From Splendidivirga corallicola (GTDB taxonomy: Bacteria > Bacteroidota > Bacteroidia > Cytophagales > Cyclobacteriaceae): a stretch of 64,000 nt of DNA. The number at the start of each line of letters is the position of its first letter. The first letter of the stretch is position 1. Below are positions 35,261 to 45,090 of this stretch, one piece after another. The notes beneath the pieces were generated by a model, which saw only the letters and a list, made by a program, of their open reading frames with translations, was not told the DNA's origin and searched no databases. The position numbers were made by a program, and so were the translations under genes. The stretch lies in the NCBI GenBank assembly GCA_030442035.1, contig JAUJEA010000011.1, forward strand, positions 1-64,000, read 5' to 3'.

Positions 35261-38200
35261 CTAACTTAATACCGAAACCAAATTGTTACTCAAAATAGCC
35301 TGTACTTCAGGTTTACAACTACCGCATCCGAGCCCGGCCCCAGTTGCCTGACACAAATCATTAAACTTATCACAACCTTTTTCAATCATCTTGATAAGAT
35401 TCCCTTCACCTACATGGTTGCAGGAGCACACCAGTTTGCCCATCACAGGTTCCATAGGCTGGCCTGACCTAAGCAATTGCAATCGCTTTTCGGATAGCTC
35501 AACCTTATTTTCAATGAGTGTTTTAAATTCCACAAACTCGGACTTATCCCCCATAAGTATAGCTCCTACCATTCTGTCCTGATAAATGATGCACTTCTTA
35601 TAATACCGTTGTGATTTGTCTATGAACAAGATTTCTTCGTAATCAGGGCTATTGTCCGGAATAGTAACCATTCCCATAGAGCATAAGTCCAGATTGGCGA
35701 GCTTGAGAATGTTCATCAGTAAGGAACCAGTATAGTAACTACATAAATCTCCAGCTATAAACTTCGCACTAATTTCGGCTTGTTGCTCAGCGGCGGCAGT
35801 AATGCCGTATAACATATCTTGAAATTCTGCAATTTCACCTAATGCGAATATATTCTCGTCGCTCGTTTGCAAATACTCATTTACCATCACACCACGTTTG
35901 CATTCCAATCCTGCTTCCTTTGCTATTTCGATATTGGGCCGTGTGCCAATTGCATAAATCGCAACTTCACAATTGATCAACTTTCCACTTTTTAGCCGGG
36001 CTTTTAAACCATCATTTTTCTTATTGGAAAAAATATTTTGCACCTGATCATTAAAATATACGGTGATGCCCATCTCTGAAATGATTCCATTGAGCAGTTC
36101 GCCTGCCAGTGGGTCCAGTTGCCTCTCCATAAGCCGGGAAGTTAATTGCACAATGCTCACTTCAATATCAATTTCGCGTAGTGAAGCAGCAAGCTCAAGA
36201 CCCAGAAGACCTCCGCCAATGATCAGTGCATGAGCATCCTTTTTTAAGTATTTTTTTAAAGCATCTGCATTTGGACGAGTTCTCATGCTAAAGATCCTGG
36301 GAAGCTGTATGGGTACGTCCTTAGGAATAAACGCCCTGCTTCCAGTGGCAAGAATGAGTTTGTCATAGGAATGGATTGTGTTATTGGTGTCGGTCACCGT
36401 CTTTGCTTCGGAATTGATGGATTCAATACCAATTCCTTTATGCAAATGGACATCCAGTTTAGCTAATTCGCCTTCTTTAAATTTTTTCAGATCTTCCCAG
36501 GTCAGGTGATCACTGACATATTCAGGAAGTAATACACGGTTATAAAACGGATCTTTTTCTTTGGAAAAGACATGGATTTCGTCCAGGGTATTTTTCTCGC
36601 GATAGCTATTGATGAACCTGAACGAAGCCGCTCCAGCTCCTACCACTACTATTTTCTCTTTCGGTTTCACATATTTCTTTACTTCCACGGCTGAGAATTT
36701 AAAATCAGGTTGCTTTGAACTTGGGTCTAGCAGGCTATTGGTCAGGTTATTGGTTCTGCTAAAATCCTTACCAAACGTTCTTCCCCAATGCATGGGCAAA
36801 AAAACTACTCCTGGTTTTATGTCTTCTGTAAGGACAGCACTTACACTGACGCTCCCCCTTTTGTTTGAAACAATTACTGAATCCCCTTCAGCGATCTGCC
36901 TTGGAATGGCATCTATTGGATGGATTTCCAGGAAGGGTTTACTAATGTGTTGTTTGAGCTTGTTTACCTTACCAGTTCTTGTCATGGTGTGCCACTGATC
37001 ACGTATACGACCGGTGGTAAGAATTAATGGATAGGTAGTGGTCAATGGCTCTGAAAGATTAAAACCATCATCTATGGTATGAATTTGGGCTTTGCCACTG
37101 ACTGTATAAAACCTTTTATCTGTAAATAGACGCGGTGTTCCTTTTTGATTGCTTAATGGTACGGGCCATTGCATCGTACCTTTGTTCTTCAATATTTTAT
37201 AATTTAATCCTGAAACATCAATATTGGTGCCTTTGGTCAATTGACAGTGTTCCAGATAAATTTCGGCTGCGTCTTTAAAGTCGAATCCATGGTATCCCAT
37301 CTTTTTAGCGAACCGGCAAATGATCTCACTATCTGGCAAGGCCTCACCCGGAGCTTCAACTACTTTTGAGAGGTGACTAATCCTACGATCAGCATTGGTC
37401 ATGGTGCCTTCCTTCTCTAACCAACCTGCAGCAGGCAACAGTAAATCTGCATATTGGGCAGTATCGGAATTCATAGAGATGTCTTGCACTACTACAAACT
37501 TGGCTTTTTTCAGGGCTAAATCAGCCATTGTAGCATTGGGTAAGCTTACTAAAGGGTTTGTACAAATGATCCAAATAGCTTTCATTTTACCCTCATGAAG
37601 TGCATCGATCATTTGCGTTGCTGTTAGTCCGGGCTTCTCAGGAACTTTGTCTACACCCCAGAATGCGGCTACCTCTTTTCTGTGCTCCGTGTTCGTCAAA
37701 TCCCGGTGGGCAGCCAGCAAGTTGGCCATTCCTCCGACTTCTCTACCTCCCATTGCATTGGGTTGGCCGGTGAGTGAAAAAGGGCCGGAGCCTGGCTTAC
37801 CAATATGACCCGTAATTAGTGATAAATTAATTAAGGCTACATTTTTTTTGACCCCTACCACGCTTTGATTTAACCCCATGGCCCACATGGAAATAAACCC
37901 TTTAGCATTTCCGATGAACGTCGCGGCCTTCCGAATATCTTGTAAAGTCACATCACAAACGGAAGCTGCTTCTTCTAAAGAAGTTTGCATAACAGACGCT
38001 CGAAAAGATGCGTATCCTTCGGTATGCCGGGCAATGAACTCCTGATCTATAGCACCATTTTCAATCAGGATTCTGGCAATAGCTTGATACAACACGATAT
38101 CAGTTCCAGGGCGGATCTGTAAATGGAGATCAGCCAGGGCACAGGACTGTGTCTTTCTTGGATCAACTATTATGACCTTTATTTGCGGATTTTTTTGTTT

Positions 38201-38779
38201 ATGTTGCTCAATCCGTCTGAATAATATAGGATGGCACCAGGCCGGATTAGCTCCTGCAATGAAAAAGCAGTCAGCAAGTTCGATATCATCATAGCTTATT
38301 GGTACTGCATCTTCGCCCAGGGCCATTTTATAGCCTGCCACCGCAGAACTCATACATAGCCTTGAGTTGGTATCAATATTATTGGTACCAATGAAACCTT
38401 TTACCAGTTTATTGACCAGATAATATTCTTCCGTCAGGCATTGCCCTGAGATATAGAACCCAACAGAGTCAGGCCCGTATTTTGAAATTAATGTTTTAAA
38501 AACGGCTGCAGCCCTGTTCAAAGCAACCTCCCAATCCACTCTTTGACGAGGTTGATTTTTCCCCCATCGCATTTGGGGGTAGAGAAGTCTGTCCGTTTGG
38601 TCTGCGACCGTATAATGCAGATTCATCCCCTTGGAGCAAAGCATCCCCCGGTTTACAGGATGACCCTTGTCCCCCTCAATAGATATTCTCCCATTGCTAT
38701 CTTTATGGACAATGATCCCACAACCGACACCGCAATAGGAACATGTTGTTTTATAACTTTCAGCTCGATTTAACAACAT
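35261..38779 (-). CDS. assimilatory nitrate reductase fused to NirB-like NAD(P)H oxidoreductase and BFD [2Fe-2S] domain
   Basis: A 1172-aa cytoplasmic fusion. Residues about 8-60 hold a [4Fe-4S] site (C13, C16, C20, C48); about 60-480 the molybdopterin domain (GADSVGFY-type start, NSRLCMSSAVAGYKMALGEDAVP, WHPILFRRIE-like ADCFFIAGANPAWCHPIL, MWAMGLNQS, TGQPNAMGGREVGG); about 560-690 the cofactor-closing domain (LTTGRIRDQWHTMTRTG). From about 704 a NirB-type FAD/NAD(P) oxidoreductase follows (IVVVGAGAASFRF, LILATGSRAFIP, ALIIGGGLLGLELAASL, IFALGEIAEF), and about 1112-1165 is a bacterioferritin-ferredoxin-like [2Fe-2S] domain (CSCNHVGEGN...GLGCGSC). So one chain could pass electrons from NAD(P)H to nitrate, jobs usually split between NasC and NasB. 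11 nt after the transporter gene. Confidence 0.93.
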   Translation of the reverse strand: MLLNRAESYKTTCSYCGVGCGIIVHKDSNGRISIEGDKGHPVNRGMLCSKGMNLHYTVADQTDRLLYPQMRWGKNQPRQRVDWEVALNRAAAVFKTLISKYGPDSVGFYISGQCLTEEYYLVNKLVKGFIGTNNIDTNSRLCMSSAVAGYKMALGEDAVPISYDDIELADCFFIAGANPAWCHPILFRRIEQHKQKNPQIKVIIVDPRKTQSCALADLHLQIRPGTDIVLYQAIARILIENGAIDQEFIARHTEGYASFRASVMQTSLEEAASVCDVTLQDIRKAATFIGNAKGFISMWAMGLNQSVVGVKKNVALINLSLITGHIGKPGSGPFSLTGQPNAMGGREVGGMANLLAAHRDLTNTEHRKEVAAFWGVDKVPEKPGLTATQMIDALHEGKMKAIWIICTNPLVSLPNATMADLALKKAKFVVVQDISMNSDTAQYADLLLPAAGWLEKEGTMTNADRRISHLSKVVEAPGEALPDSEIICRFAKKMGYHGFDFKDAAEIYLEHCQLTKGTNIDVSGLNYKILKNKGTMQWPVPLSNQKGTPRLFTDKRFYTVSGKAQIHTIDDGFNLSEPLTTTYPLILTTGRIRDQWHTMTRTGKVNKLKQHISKPFLEIHPIDAIPRQIAEGDSVIVSNKRGSVSVSAVLTEDIKPGVVFLPMHWGRTFGKDFSRTNNLTNSLLDPSSKQPDFKFSAVEVKKYVKPKEKIVVVGAGAASFRFINSYREKNTLDEIHVFSKEKDPFYNRVLLPEYVSDHLTWEDLKKFKEGELAKLDVHLHKGIGIESINSEAKTVTDTNNTIHSYDKLILATGSRAFIPKDVPIQLPRIFSMRTRPNADALKKYLKKDAHALIIGGGLLGLELAASLREIDIEVSIVQLTSRLMERQLDPLAGELLNGIISEMGITVYFNDQVQNIFSNKKNDGLKARLKSGKLINCEVAIYAIGTRPNIEIAKEAGLECKRGVMVNEYLQTSDENIFALGEIAEFQDMLYGITAAAEQQAEISAKFIAGDLCSYYTGSLLMNILKLANLDLCSMGMVTIPDNSPDYEEILFIDKSQRYYKKCIIYQDRMVGAILMGDKSEFVEFKTLIENKVELSEKRLQLLRSGQPMEPVMGKLVCSCNHVGEGNLIKMIEKGCDKFNDLCQATGAGLGCGSCKPEVQAILSNNLVSVLS

Positions 38780-38790
38780 TTTTTTAATGT

Positions 38791-40182
38791 TTAACTAACA
38801 GGATCTGTCTCAACTTCAGGCTTAGCTGGGAGCTTTTTCTCCAAAAGCGATCGAGCCTTTTCAGCCAAGGATTCATCCATTTCTATCTTTGATTCAAGCT
38901 CTGCTTCAGCTGAAAATCTTACCAGGAATGTTAGAAAGGAAACTCCTACCACTATTCCTCCAAGAATGAATAAAATTTCCGGATAAGTTAAGTCTTCAGA
39001 CTTAAACAAAAAGCCTGCTGCCACAGCTCCGGCATTTCCTCCTGCACCAACAATACCTGAGACTACACCTATCGCTTTTTTGTTTATAAAAGGTGTTACT
39101 GAGAAGGTAGCCCCTTCTGAGGCCTGAACAAAAAGGCTAAACAGGATCATGGTACCAATGGCCAAGGGAAGAATGGACATTTGTGAGAACAACATCAAAG
39201 CCAAACCTTCAGCCAACAACACAGCAAATAAGAAATATACCCTACCTTTAAGTCCCCATTTAATTCCTGCCTTATCACCAAAAAATCCACCCAAGGTTCT
39301 GGCAAATAAATTCATTAGGCCAAAAAGTCCAGCTATAAGTCCGGCAGTTTTGAGGTCCAAAGCAAAATAATCTTTATAGTAGATAGCAGCTATGTTATTA
39401 ATGGTCAGTTCCACTCCAAAGCAGGCACCATAAATAACAAACAGACTCCATACACGGTAATCTTTAGCTATTCGAAAAAAGCTCACTTTGGCATTTGAGG
39501 GTCTCATTTTATATAGTGGATCCCGCTTTTTGAGATCACTAATATTACCTTCAGGTGTATCGGTGGTAAATTTGTAATACAGAATACCCATCAATATCAA
39601 AACAGCACCCGGAATTACCATAGCCCATCTCCAGGCCTGGCCACTCACAAATCCCAGACCAACGAATGCTGTAAATATGAGTGGCATAATCATTTGGGTA
39701 ACACCTCCTCCCAAATTACCCCAGCCAGCCGTGGTAGCATTGGCAGTGCCTACCACATTGGGTGCAAACATCACAGAAGTGTGGTACTGTGTGATTACAA
39801 ATGATGCACCTATCACACCAATGGCTAACCGGAAAAACAAAAATGATTCATAACTGTTACTTAGTCCGATTAGCATTACCGGTAAAGCGCCAATGATCAA
39901 TAGGGCGCTATAGGTTATTCTTGGACCTATCTTATCACATAAAAAGCCAATGGCCAACCTTGCCAGTACCGTAATAGCTACTGAAGCAATGATGGTATTA
40001 CCGATCTGTGCTTTGGTCAGTGCGAATTCATCTCTGATCACCGCCATCAAGGGGGCTATCCCGAACCAACCAAAAAAACACAGGAAAAATGCCAGCCAAG
40101 CAAGATGGAAGGTCCTCATGTGAGGAGCTTTTAAACTAAATAGTTTGATTTTAGTGGCTTTGCCAATTCTTTCAATTTTCAT
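38791..40182 (-). CDS. NarK/NasA-type nitrate/nitrite transporter (NNP family, MFS)
   Basis: A 463-aa 12-helix MFS protein. The two nitrate-signature stretches of the NNP family are visible: TAGWGNLGGGVTQMIMPL in helix 5 and GIVSGIVGAGGNAGAVAAGF in helix 11. RLAIGFLCDKIGPR is the MFS motif A-like loop. The last 40 residues form a charged cytoplasmic tail (LESKIEMDESLAEKARSLLEKKL). It imports nitrate or trades nitrate for nitrite. It sits between the porin gene (46 nt) and the fused nitrate reductase (11 nt), so all three are one operon. Confidence 0.93.
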   Translation of the reverse strand: MKIERIGKATKIKLFSLKAPHMRTFHLAWLAFFLCFFGWFGIAPLMAVIRDEFALTKAQIGNTIIASVAITVLARLAIGFLCDKIGPRITYSALLIIGALPVMLIGLSNSYESFLFFRLAIGVIGASFVITQYHTSVMFAPNVVGTANATTAGWGNLGGGVTQMIMPLIFTAFVGLGFVSGQAWRWAMVIPGAVLILMGILYYKFTTDTPEGNISDLKKRDPLYKMRPSNAKVSFFRIAKDYRVWSLFVIYGACFGVELTINNIAAIYYKDYFALDLKTAGLIAGLFGLMNLFARTLGGFFGDKAGIKWGLKGRVYFLFAVLLAEGLALMLFSQMSILPLAIGTMILFSLFVQASEGATFSVTPFINKKAIGVVSGIVGAGGNAGAVAAGFLFKSEDLTYPEILFILGGIVVGVSFLTFLVRFSAEAELESKIEMDESLAEKARSLLEKKLPAKPEVETDPVS

Positions 40183-40228
40183 TTTAATTCAATTCAAGGA
40201 TTCAACAGTTTATAAATAAGAAGTGCAT

Positions 40229-41506
40229 TTACTTTTCGATAAAAACCGGCTTGAAGGTAAGCATTGCCCAGGCCCATGCGTTGAATTCATTTTTATCTCC
40301 TCCTTTAATCACCTCCATGGATCTGGTTCCAAACATTTGAGAATATCCAAATTTGAAATTGACCTCCTTCGAAACATTTAAATCATAGATCGCATCTAAC
40401 TCCACACCCAGACCTGAAGGCATACTTCGATTTATATCAAGGGGATCCGGGATGGTTGCTGTAGCGGAAAAATAATGAAGGTGTGTGAGTAGGGAGGATC
40501 TGTCCCCAGTCTTAAACTTGGTCTTGACATAATAGTCTGCCAGGCCTACCTCATCATGCGGATTACCAACAAAGAAATAGTCCATCAGCCCATAAAACTT
40601 ATGGTTCGTCCCGTACAATGGAGTGAAAGAATGATTTTTGATATCATTTTGATCAGTACCTGACAAATAATCGCCTCCCACTTTTATCACAGAAGTTCCA
40701 AGCTTTAGCGAAGCATTCAAAGAGGCCATCCAGGCACTGATGTTTCTGTCAACCTGATCTTTTCCTACCTGATAATAAAACTCGCCGTCAAGTGCTATTT
40801 TATTCAGCTCGACAGATCCGGTTAAGCCTGCGGTTTGTGAAAAATTCACGCTGGAAAGAGAATCTGTTCCAATTTGAACACCATTATTCAACACTAATAA
40901 TGACAAGGCTCCTTTGGTAAAATTCTTATGATACCATAGGAATTGCATTGTTTTATAGTTTTTGACAGTGGAGTAATAGGTACTAGCTAATTTGCCAAAT
41001 TCAGGTGTATTGGCGTCCTGATTAAAGGCTACTCCCAGGTGAATAGTTTGTTCTTTTCCTGTATAAATGAACTTTGCCAGATCATGACTTCGAGATTGTG
41101 CGGCCCATGCCAGGTTACCCAAAATCCTTGCGTTATCATAATTTAGTTCCTGCCTACCTACTTTTAGTGACACATTTTTATTGAAGTTGTATTTTCCCCA
41201 GGCTTCATGAATATTGGTTAGTGAAGGATCATTCTTAAAAACCTGATCCACACTTCCCCAAATCCTAACATCTTGCAATGACAATTTGAATTCATATTTC
41301 TTCAAAGTATACTGCAACATTAGTCTGGTCCGTTGCTCTGTGAAAAAAGCAACTTCCTGATCTTCAAAAGCCGGCTTTTTAAAGCCATGTCTAAGCTCGG
41401 TTCTCGGCCTTATTTCACCGGAAAATGTAAGTTGAGCCAAGGCATCTTTCAGACTTAAACATCCTAAGCAAAACAAACAGATCAATTTTAAGTAACTGTT
41501 TTTCAT
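40229..41506 (-). CDS. outer-membrane porin-like beta-barrel (alginate-export family type)
   Basis: A 425-aa protein with a signal peptide (MKNSYLKLICLFCLGCLSLKDALAQ) and alternating beta strands through to the C-terminus. LTFSGEIRPRTELRHGFKKP at the mature start, EQRTRLMLQYTLKKYEFKLSLQDVRIWG, KVGRQELNYDNARILGN and FKFGYSQMFGTRSME are typical of the alginate-export (AlgE-like) superfamily, whose members include anion and nutrient channels. Its place between nirD and the nitrate transporter argues that it lets nitrate or nitrite through the outer membrane rather than exporting alginate; this is inference from context only. Confidence 0.82.
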   Translation of the reverse strand: MKNSYLKLICLFCLGCLSLKDALAQLTFSGEIRPRTELRHGFKKPAFEDQEVAFFTEQRTRLMLQYTLKKYEFKLSLQDVRIWGSVDQVFKNDPSLTNIHEAWGKYNFNKNVSLKVGRQELNYDNARILGNLAWAAQSRSHDLAKFIYTGKEQTIHLGVAFNQDANTPEFGKLASTYYSTVKNYKTMQFLWYHKNFTKGALSLLVLNNGVQIGTDSLSSVNFSQTAGLTGSVELNKIALDGEFYYQVGKDQVDRNISAWMASLNASLKLGTSVIKVGGDYLSGTDQNDIKNHSFTPLYGTNHKFYGLMDYFFVGNPHDEVGLADYYVKTKFKTGDRSSLLTHLHYFSATATIPDPLDINRSMPSGLGVELDAIYDLNVSKEVNFKFGYSQMFGTRSMEVIKGGDKNEFNAWAWAMLTFKPVFIEK

Positions 41507-41667
41507 GAGATCCTACTTTAAATAAATTATAATCAGGCCCCTATTTTGGGCATAGCAAGTTCCTTAAACCCTTTGTGACTGTCTTTCAAGCCTTTTCTTA
41601 AGGTTTTGAGTTTATGAAAAAGTACCAGGAAGGTTTGGTGAAAGGACTTTGTCCCTCCATAATTGGG

Positions 41668-42024
41668 TTAATCCGTAAACCCTATAAACATGCTCCCTTC
41701 CTCGATTTTTATAGGATAAGTTTTAATACAATAATCTTCTCCGTTCAGATTTTTACCCGATTTCAGGGAGAAAGTCTTCTTGTGAAAAGGGCAAGCCACC
41801 TTGGGCTCTCCCTGCATATCACCTATAATCCCTCTTGACAGGATCATTTGTCTTTTATGAGGACAAAGATTTTCCACAGCATAATATTCATTTCTTTTGT
41901 TGAAGTTGAAAACAGCAATTTGCTGACCCCTGACCTTAATACATATCCCATTATCATTTGGAATATCCTCAACGTTAATCGCTCTGAACCAGGTTGTTAT
42001 TTCTTTTTCTATTTTGGTTTTCAT
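41668..42024 (-). CDS. nirD: nitrite reductase small subunit NirD (Rieske-type)
   Basis: At 118 aa this is the normal NirD length. The Rieske-like fold is complete with CPHKRQ and CPFHKK, that is Cys-x-His and Cys-x-x-His ligand pairs, so unlike several NirD proteins that lost them it could hold a [2Fe-2S] cluster. GICIKVRGQQIAVFNFNKRNEYYAV and FSLKSGKNLNGEDYCIKTYPIKIE are typical. It partners NirB in NAD(P)H-dependent nitrite reduction to ammonium in the cytoplasm. The gene follows nirB by 26 nt. Confidence 0.93.
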   Translation of the reverse strand: MKTKIEKEITTWFRAINVEDIPNDNGICIKVRGQQIAVFNFNKRNEYYAVENLCPHKRQMILSRGIIGDMQGEPKVACPFHKKTFSLKSGKNLNGEDYCIKTYPIKIEEGSMFIGFTD

Positions 42025-42050
42025 TTGTTTCTCCGTTATCAGGACATATT

Positions 42051-44573
42051 TTAATCCCAGGGTGCAGGGATCTTCTGTCCTCTTACATCTACAAATTCAA
42101 GTGTTTCATCTTCTTCTTCGGAATTGGCGTAGTGCTTAAAAGGTTTTCGACGTTCTTCATTTTCCACTACTTCCTTCCATTCACAATGATAAGTGGCCAC
42201 GTGATGTGCCATTTGTTTTTCTAACTCCTCACAAATACCCAGGGAATCATGAATGATGACATCCCTCAGGTAATCTATTCCACCCTCAAGTTTGTTAAAC
42301 CAGGGTGCCGTTCGCTGTAGGGGCTCAGCTGTTTTAATGTAAAACATCAGGAAACGGTCTATATATAAAATACAGGTTTCCTTATCCAAATCCGCTGCTA
42401 ACAGTACGGCATGTTGGGGCTTCGTACCTCCGTTACCACAGACATACAAATTCCATCCCTTATCAGTCGCTATGATACCAAAATCCTTACTTTGTGCTTC
42501 AGCACATTCCCTTGTACATCCGGAAACTGCTGACTTTAATTTATGTGGAGATCTCAATCCCTTATAGCGATTTTCCACTTCAATAGCAAAACTTACAGAA
42601 TCTTGAACGCCATACCTGCACCAGGTGGACCCAACACAACTCTTTACGGTTCTTAGGGCTTTTCCATAAGCGTGACCGCTTTCAAATCCGGCTTCCACCA
42701 ATTCTTCCCAAATTTTGGGCAGATCATTTACCTTAGCTCCGAACAAATCAATTCGCTGTCCACCGGTGATCTTACAATACAGGTCGTATTTTTTTGCCAA
42801 TTCCCCAATAACAATCAATTTGTCAGGAGTAATTTCTCCTCCCGGTACTCTGGGAACCACAGAGTAAGAACCACCTCTTTGAATATTAGCCAAAAAACGA
42901 TCATTAGTGTCCTGAATATGGCATTGCTTTTGGATAACATCATTCCATAAACTTGCTAATACGGAAGCCACAACCGGTTTGCATATTTCACACCCATCTC
43001 CCTGACCAAAATTGTCCAGTACTTCATTATAAGTCCTCAATCCGTTTATTTTAACCAGGTGGTAGAGTTCCTGTCTGGAGAGTTCCAAATGCTCACAAAT
43101 TCGTTTTTTAACCTCCTTACCCATTGATTTCAAAGTCTCTGTGTAAAGATCGTTGAGCATTGGTGCGCAACCACCGCAACCTGTTCCTGCCTTGGTGCAT
43201 GCTTTGATCCCGGAAATATCATTGACTTTTTCCGCTTTAATGAGATCACAAATCGTTCCCTTGGTAATATTTTCACAGGTACAGATCAAAGCTTCATCTG
43301 GTAGATCCATCACTCCCATACCCGAATTACCGTCACTTCCTCTTGGTCCCAGGATCAGCTCCTCAGGGTTTTCAGGCAGTTTGATTCGATTGGTGACACG
43401 TTGTAATAGCATATTGTAGTCTTCAGCATCTCCGACCAGGATACCGCCTAAAATATATTTACCATCTTCAGTGATGTTAATACGCTTGTAAATGCCCTTG
43501 GCGCGATCTTCATAAACAATGGAACGACCCTCCTGCTCACAAAAGGCATCTCCAAAGCTGGCTACATCAACACCGATAAGTTTTAATTTAGTGGACAGAT
43601 CTGCTCCTGAGAAAGATGTTTCCTCCCCAGTCAGCAATTGTTTTACTACAACTTCTGCCATGTCATAACCCGGACCTACCAGCCCATACGTCATATTGTT
43701 AACTAAAGCCACTTCCCCAATGGCATAGATGTCCGGATTACTGCTACGCATTTTTTCATCAACTACGATCCCCCCTCTAGGCCCGGTTTCCAGGCCTATT
43801 TTCCGGGCTAATTCATCCCTGGGGACAATGCCAGCAGAGATAACAATCATGTCCACATCTAATGTGCTGTCATCGGTAAAAATCATTTTACTCACATGTT
43901 GATCTCCGTCAATTAAGGTGGTGTTTTTATCTGTGTGGATCCAGATACCTAGTGCTTCCAGCTTTTCCTTCAATATCCGCGCTCCGGCATCATCCAATTG
44001 CCTGGGCATGAGGCGTGGAGCAAATTCTACTACATGTGTTTCCAAACCCAGATCCTTAACAGCTTTTGCTGCTTCCAGGCCTAATAGTCCTCCACCAATT
44101 ACAGCAGCCTTTTTTGCTCTTTTGGCATAGGAAAGCATCAAATCCAGATCTTCGATGGTTCTGTAAACAAACACACCATCTTTTTCCACACCATCAATGG
44201 CTGGCACAAAAGGTGCAGATCCGGTAGCCATAATGAGCTTGTCATAAGTAAAGATCCTACCTTTGTCAGTAGTTACAGTTTTATTTGTAACATCAATATG
44301 GGTGGCCAGTTGACCCACATAGAGTTGAATATCGTTCTCAGCGTACCATTCCAAAGATCCCAGGGTTAGCTTCTCCGGGTTCATCCCATTGAAATATTCA
44401 CTTAAGTGCACGCGATCATAAGCCGGTCTGGGTTCTTCCCCCAATACAATCAGATTATATGACGAGGCTTTTGGTTTACTTACAAACTTTTCACAAAACT
44501 TATAGCTCACCATTCCATTGCCGATGACTACAATGTTCTTTTTTTTGGTCTTCGATTTTTTTCCAGTCTCCAT
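42051..44573 (-). CDS. nirB: NAD(P)H-dependent nitrite reductase large subunit NirB
   Basis: A full-length 840-aa NirB. FAD-binding starts with NIVVIGNGMVSYKFCEKF, NAD(P)H-binding with AAVIGGGLLGLEAAKAV (about 145-165), FAD closure with DIYAIGEVALVN; BFD-like [2Fe-2S] domains follow at about 418-480 (CTCENITKGT, GCGGCAP) and about 490-545 (GDGCEICKPV). The siroheme part (about 560-780) has RVPGGEITPDKLIVIGELAK, then the four cluster cysteines in CVGSTWC (about 645) and SGCTRECAEAQ (about 688). It takes six electrons from NAD(P)H to turn nitrite into ammonium with NirD. First gene of the cluster, with a long inverted repeat 41 nt upstream. Confidence 0.96.
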   Translation of the reverse strand: METGKKSKTKKKNIVVIGNGMVSYKFCEKFVSKPKASSYNLIVLGEEPRPAYDRVHLSEYFNGMNPEKLTLGSLEWYAENDIQLYVGQLATHIDVTNKTVTTDKGRIFTYDKLIMATGSAPFVPAIDGVEKDGVFVYRTIEDLDLMLSYAKRAKKAAVIGGGLLGLEAAKAVKDLGLETHVVEFAPRLMPRQLDDAGARILKEKLEALGIWIHTDKNTTLIDGDQHVSKMIFTDDSTLDVDMIVISAGIVPRDELARKIGLETGPRGGIVVDEKMRSSNPDIYAIGEVALVNNMTYGLVGPGYDMAEVVVKQLLTGEETSFSGADLSTKLKLIGVDVASFGDAFCEQEGRSIVYEDRAKGIYKRINITEDGKYILGGILVGDAEDYNMLLQRVTNRIKLPENPEELILGPRGSDGNSGMGVMDLPDEALICTCENITKGTICDLIKAEKVNDISGIKACTKAGTGCGGCAPMLNDLYTETLKSMGKEVKKRICEHLELSRQELYHLVKINGLRTYNEVLDNFGQGDGCEICKPVVASVLASLWNDVIQKQCHIQDTNDRFLANIQRGGSYSVVPRVPGGEITPDKLIVIGELAKKYDLYCKITGGQRIDLFGAKVNDLPKIWEELVEAGFESGHAYGKALRTVKSCVGSTWCRYGVQDSVSFAIEVENRYKGLRSPHKLKSAVSGCTRECAEAQSKDFGIIATDKGWNLYVCGNGGTKPQHAVLLAADLDKETCILYIDRFLMFYIKTAEPLQRTAPWFNKLEGGIDYLRDVIIHDSLGICEELEKQMAHHVATYHCEWKEVVENEERRKPFKHYANSEEEDETLEFVDVRGQKIPAPWD

Positions 44574-44613
44574 TATCTTTATCTATTAGCTTTTAAGCTT
44601 TGTTAAAGCATGA

Positions 44614-44681
44614 GGGTAAAATTTTAATCAAAAAAGAAGTGAATTTCGTTTTTATCAAAATTTTTGATTAAAATTTTACCC
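44614..44681. promoter_or_regulatory. 21-bp perfect inverted repeat upstream of nirB
   Basis: Arms at 44614-44634 and 44661-44681 (GGGTAAAATTTTAATC... and its reverse complement, 21 bp each) are perfect and separated by 26 nt. They lie 41 nt upstream of the nirB start codon, where an operator or a 5'-leader stem-loop would sit. No other gene lies on that side before Dabb at 45091. The regulator is unknown. Confidence 0.6.
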
Positions 44682-44768
44682 TATATTTGAAATATTTACA
44701 CATATTTTAATTAAATAGGTTATTTTTTTACCCTGTTTTAAAAAAATTGAAATTATCAGGTTTTGATT

Positions 44769-44786
44769 GTTAAAATTTTAATGAAA
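44769..44786. promoter_or_regulatory. third partial copy of the nirB-upstream repeat word
   Basis: GTTAAAATTTTAATGAAA differs by a few bases from the arms at 44614 and 44661. A third weaker copy about 90 nt further upstream supports a protein-binding site rather than only a hairpin. The remaining part of 44574-45090 shows no gene. Confidence 0.4.
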
Positions 44787-45090
44787 AACACCTAAACACC
44801 GTTTATTGCTCATTTAAGGGGTTTTTGCACATTAATTGAAGCATTACATATGCACGCCAATGAACCTCGATGCTTTCCGGTATCCAAAGTTTATAGGACG
44901 AGACAGATAAATGGTTGATCTCCTAAAAATGGTTTAAACTAATTTTTAGATAGAGGATTTTCATCAGCGGGTATTGATCTGTACCAGATTGCATATTCCT
45001 CAGAATCATCCTGCTGAAATTTTCCATATGATCCTATAATTTTCACTGATCTTTTTCTAAGTTTATGGCTGCTCATAAAATTCATGACCT

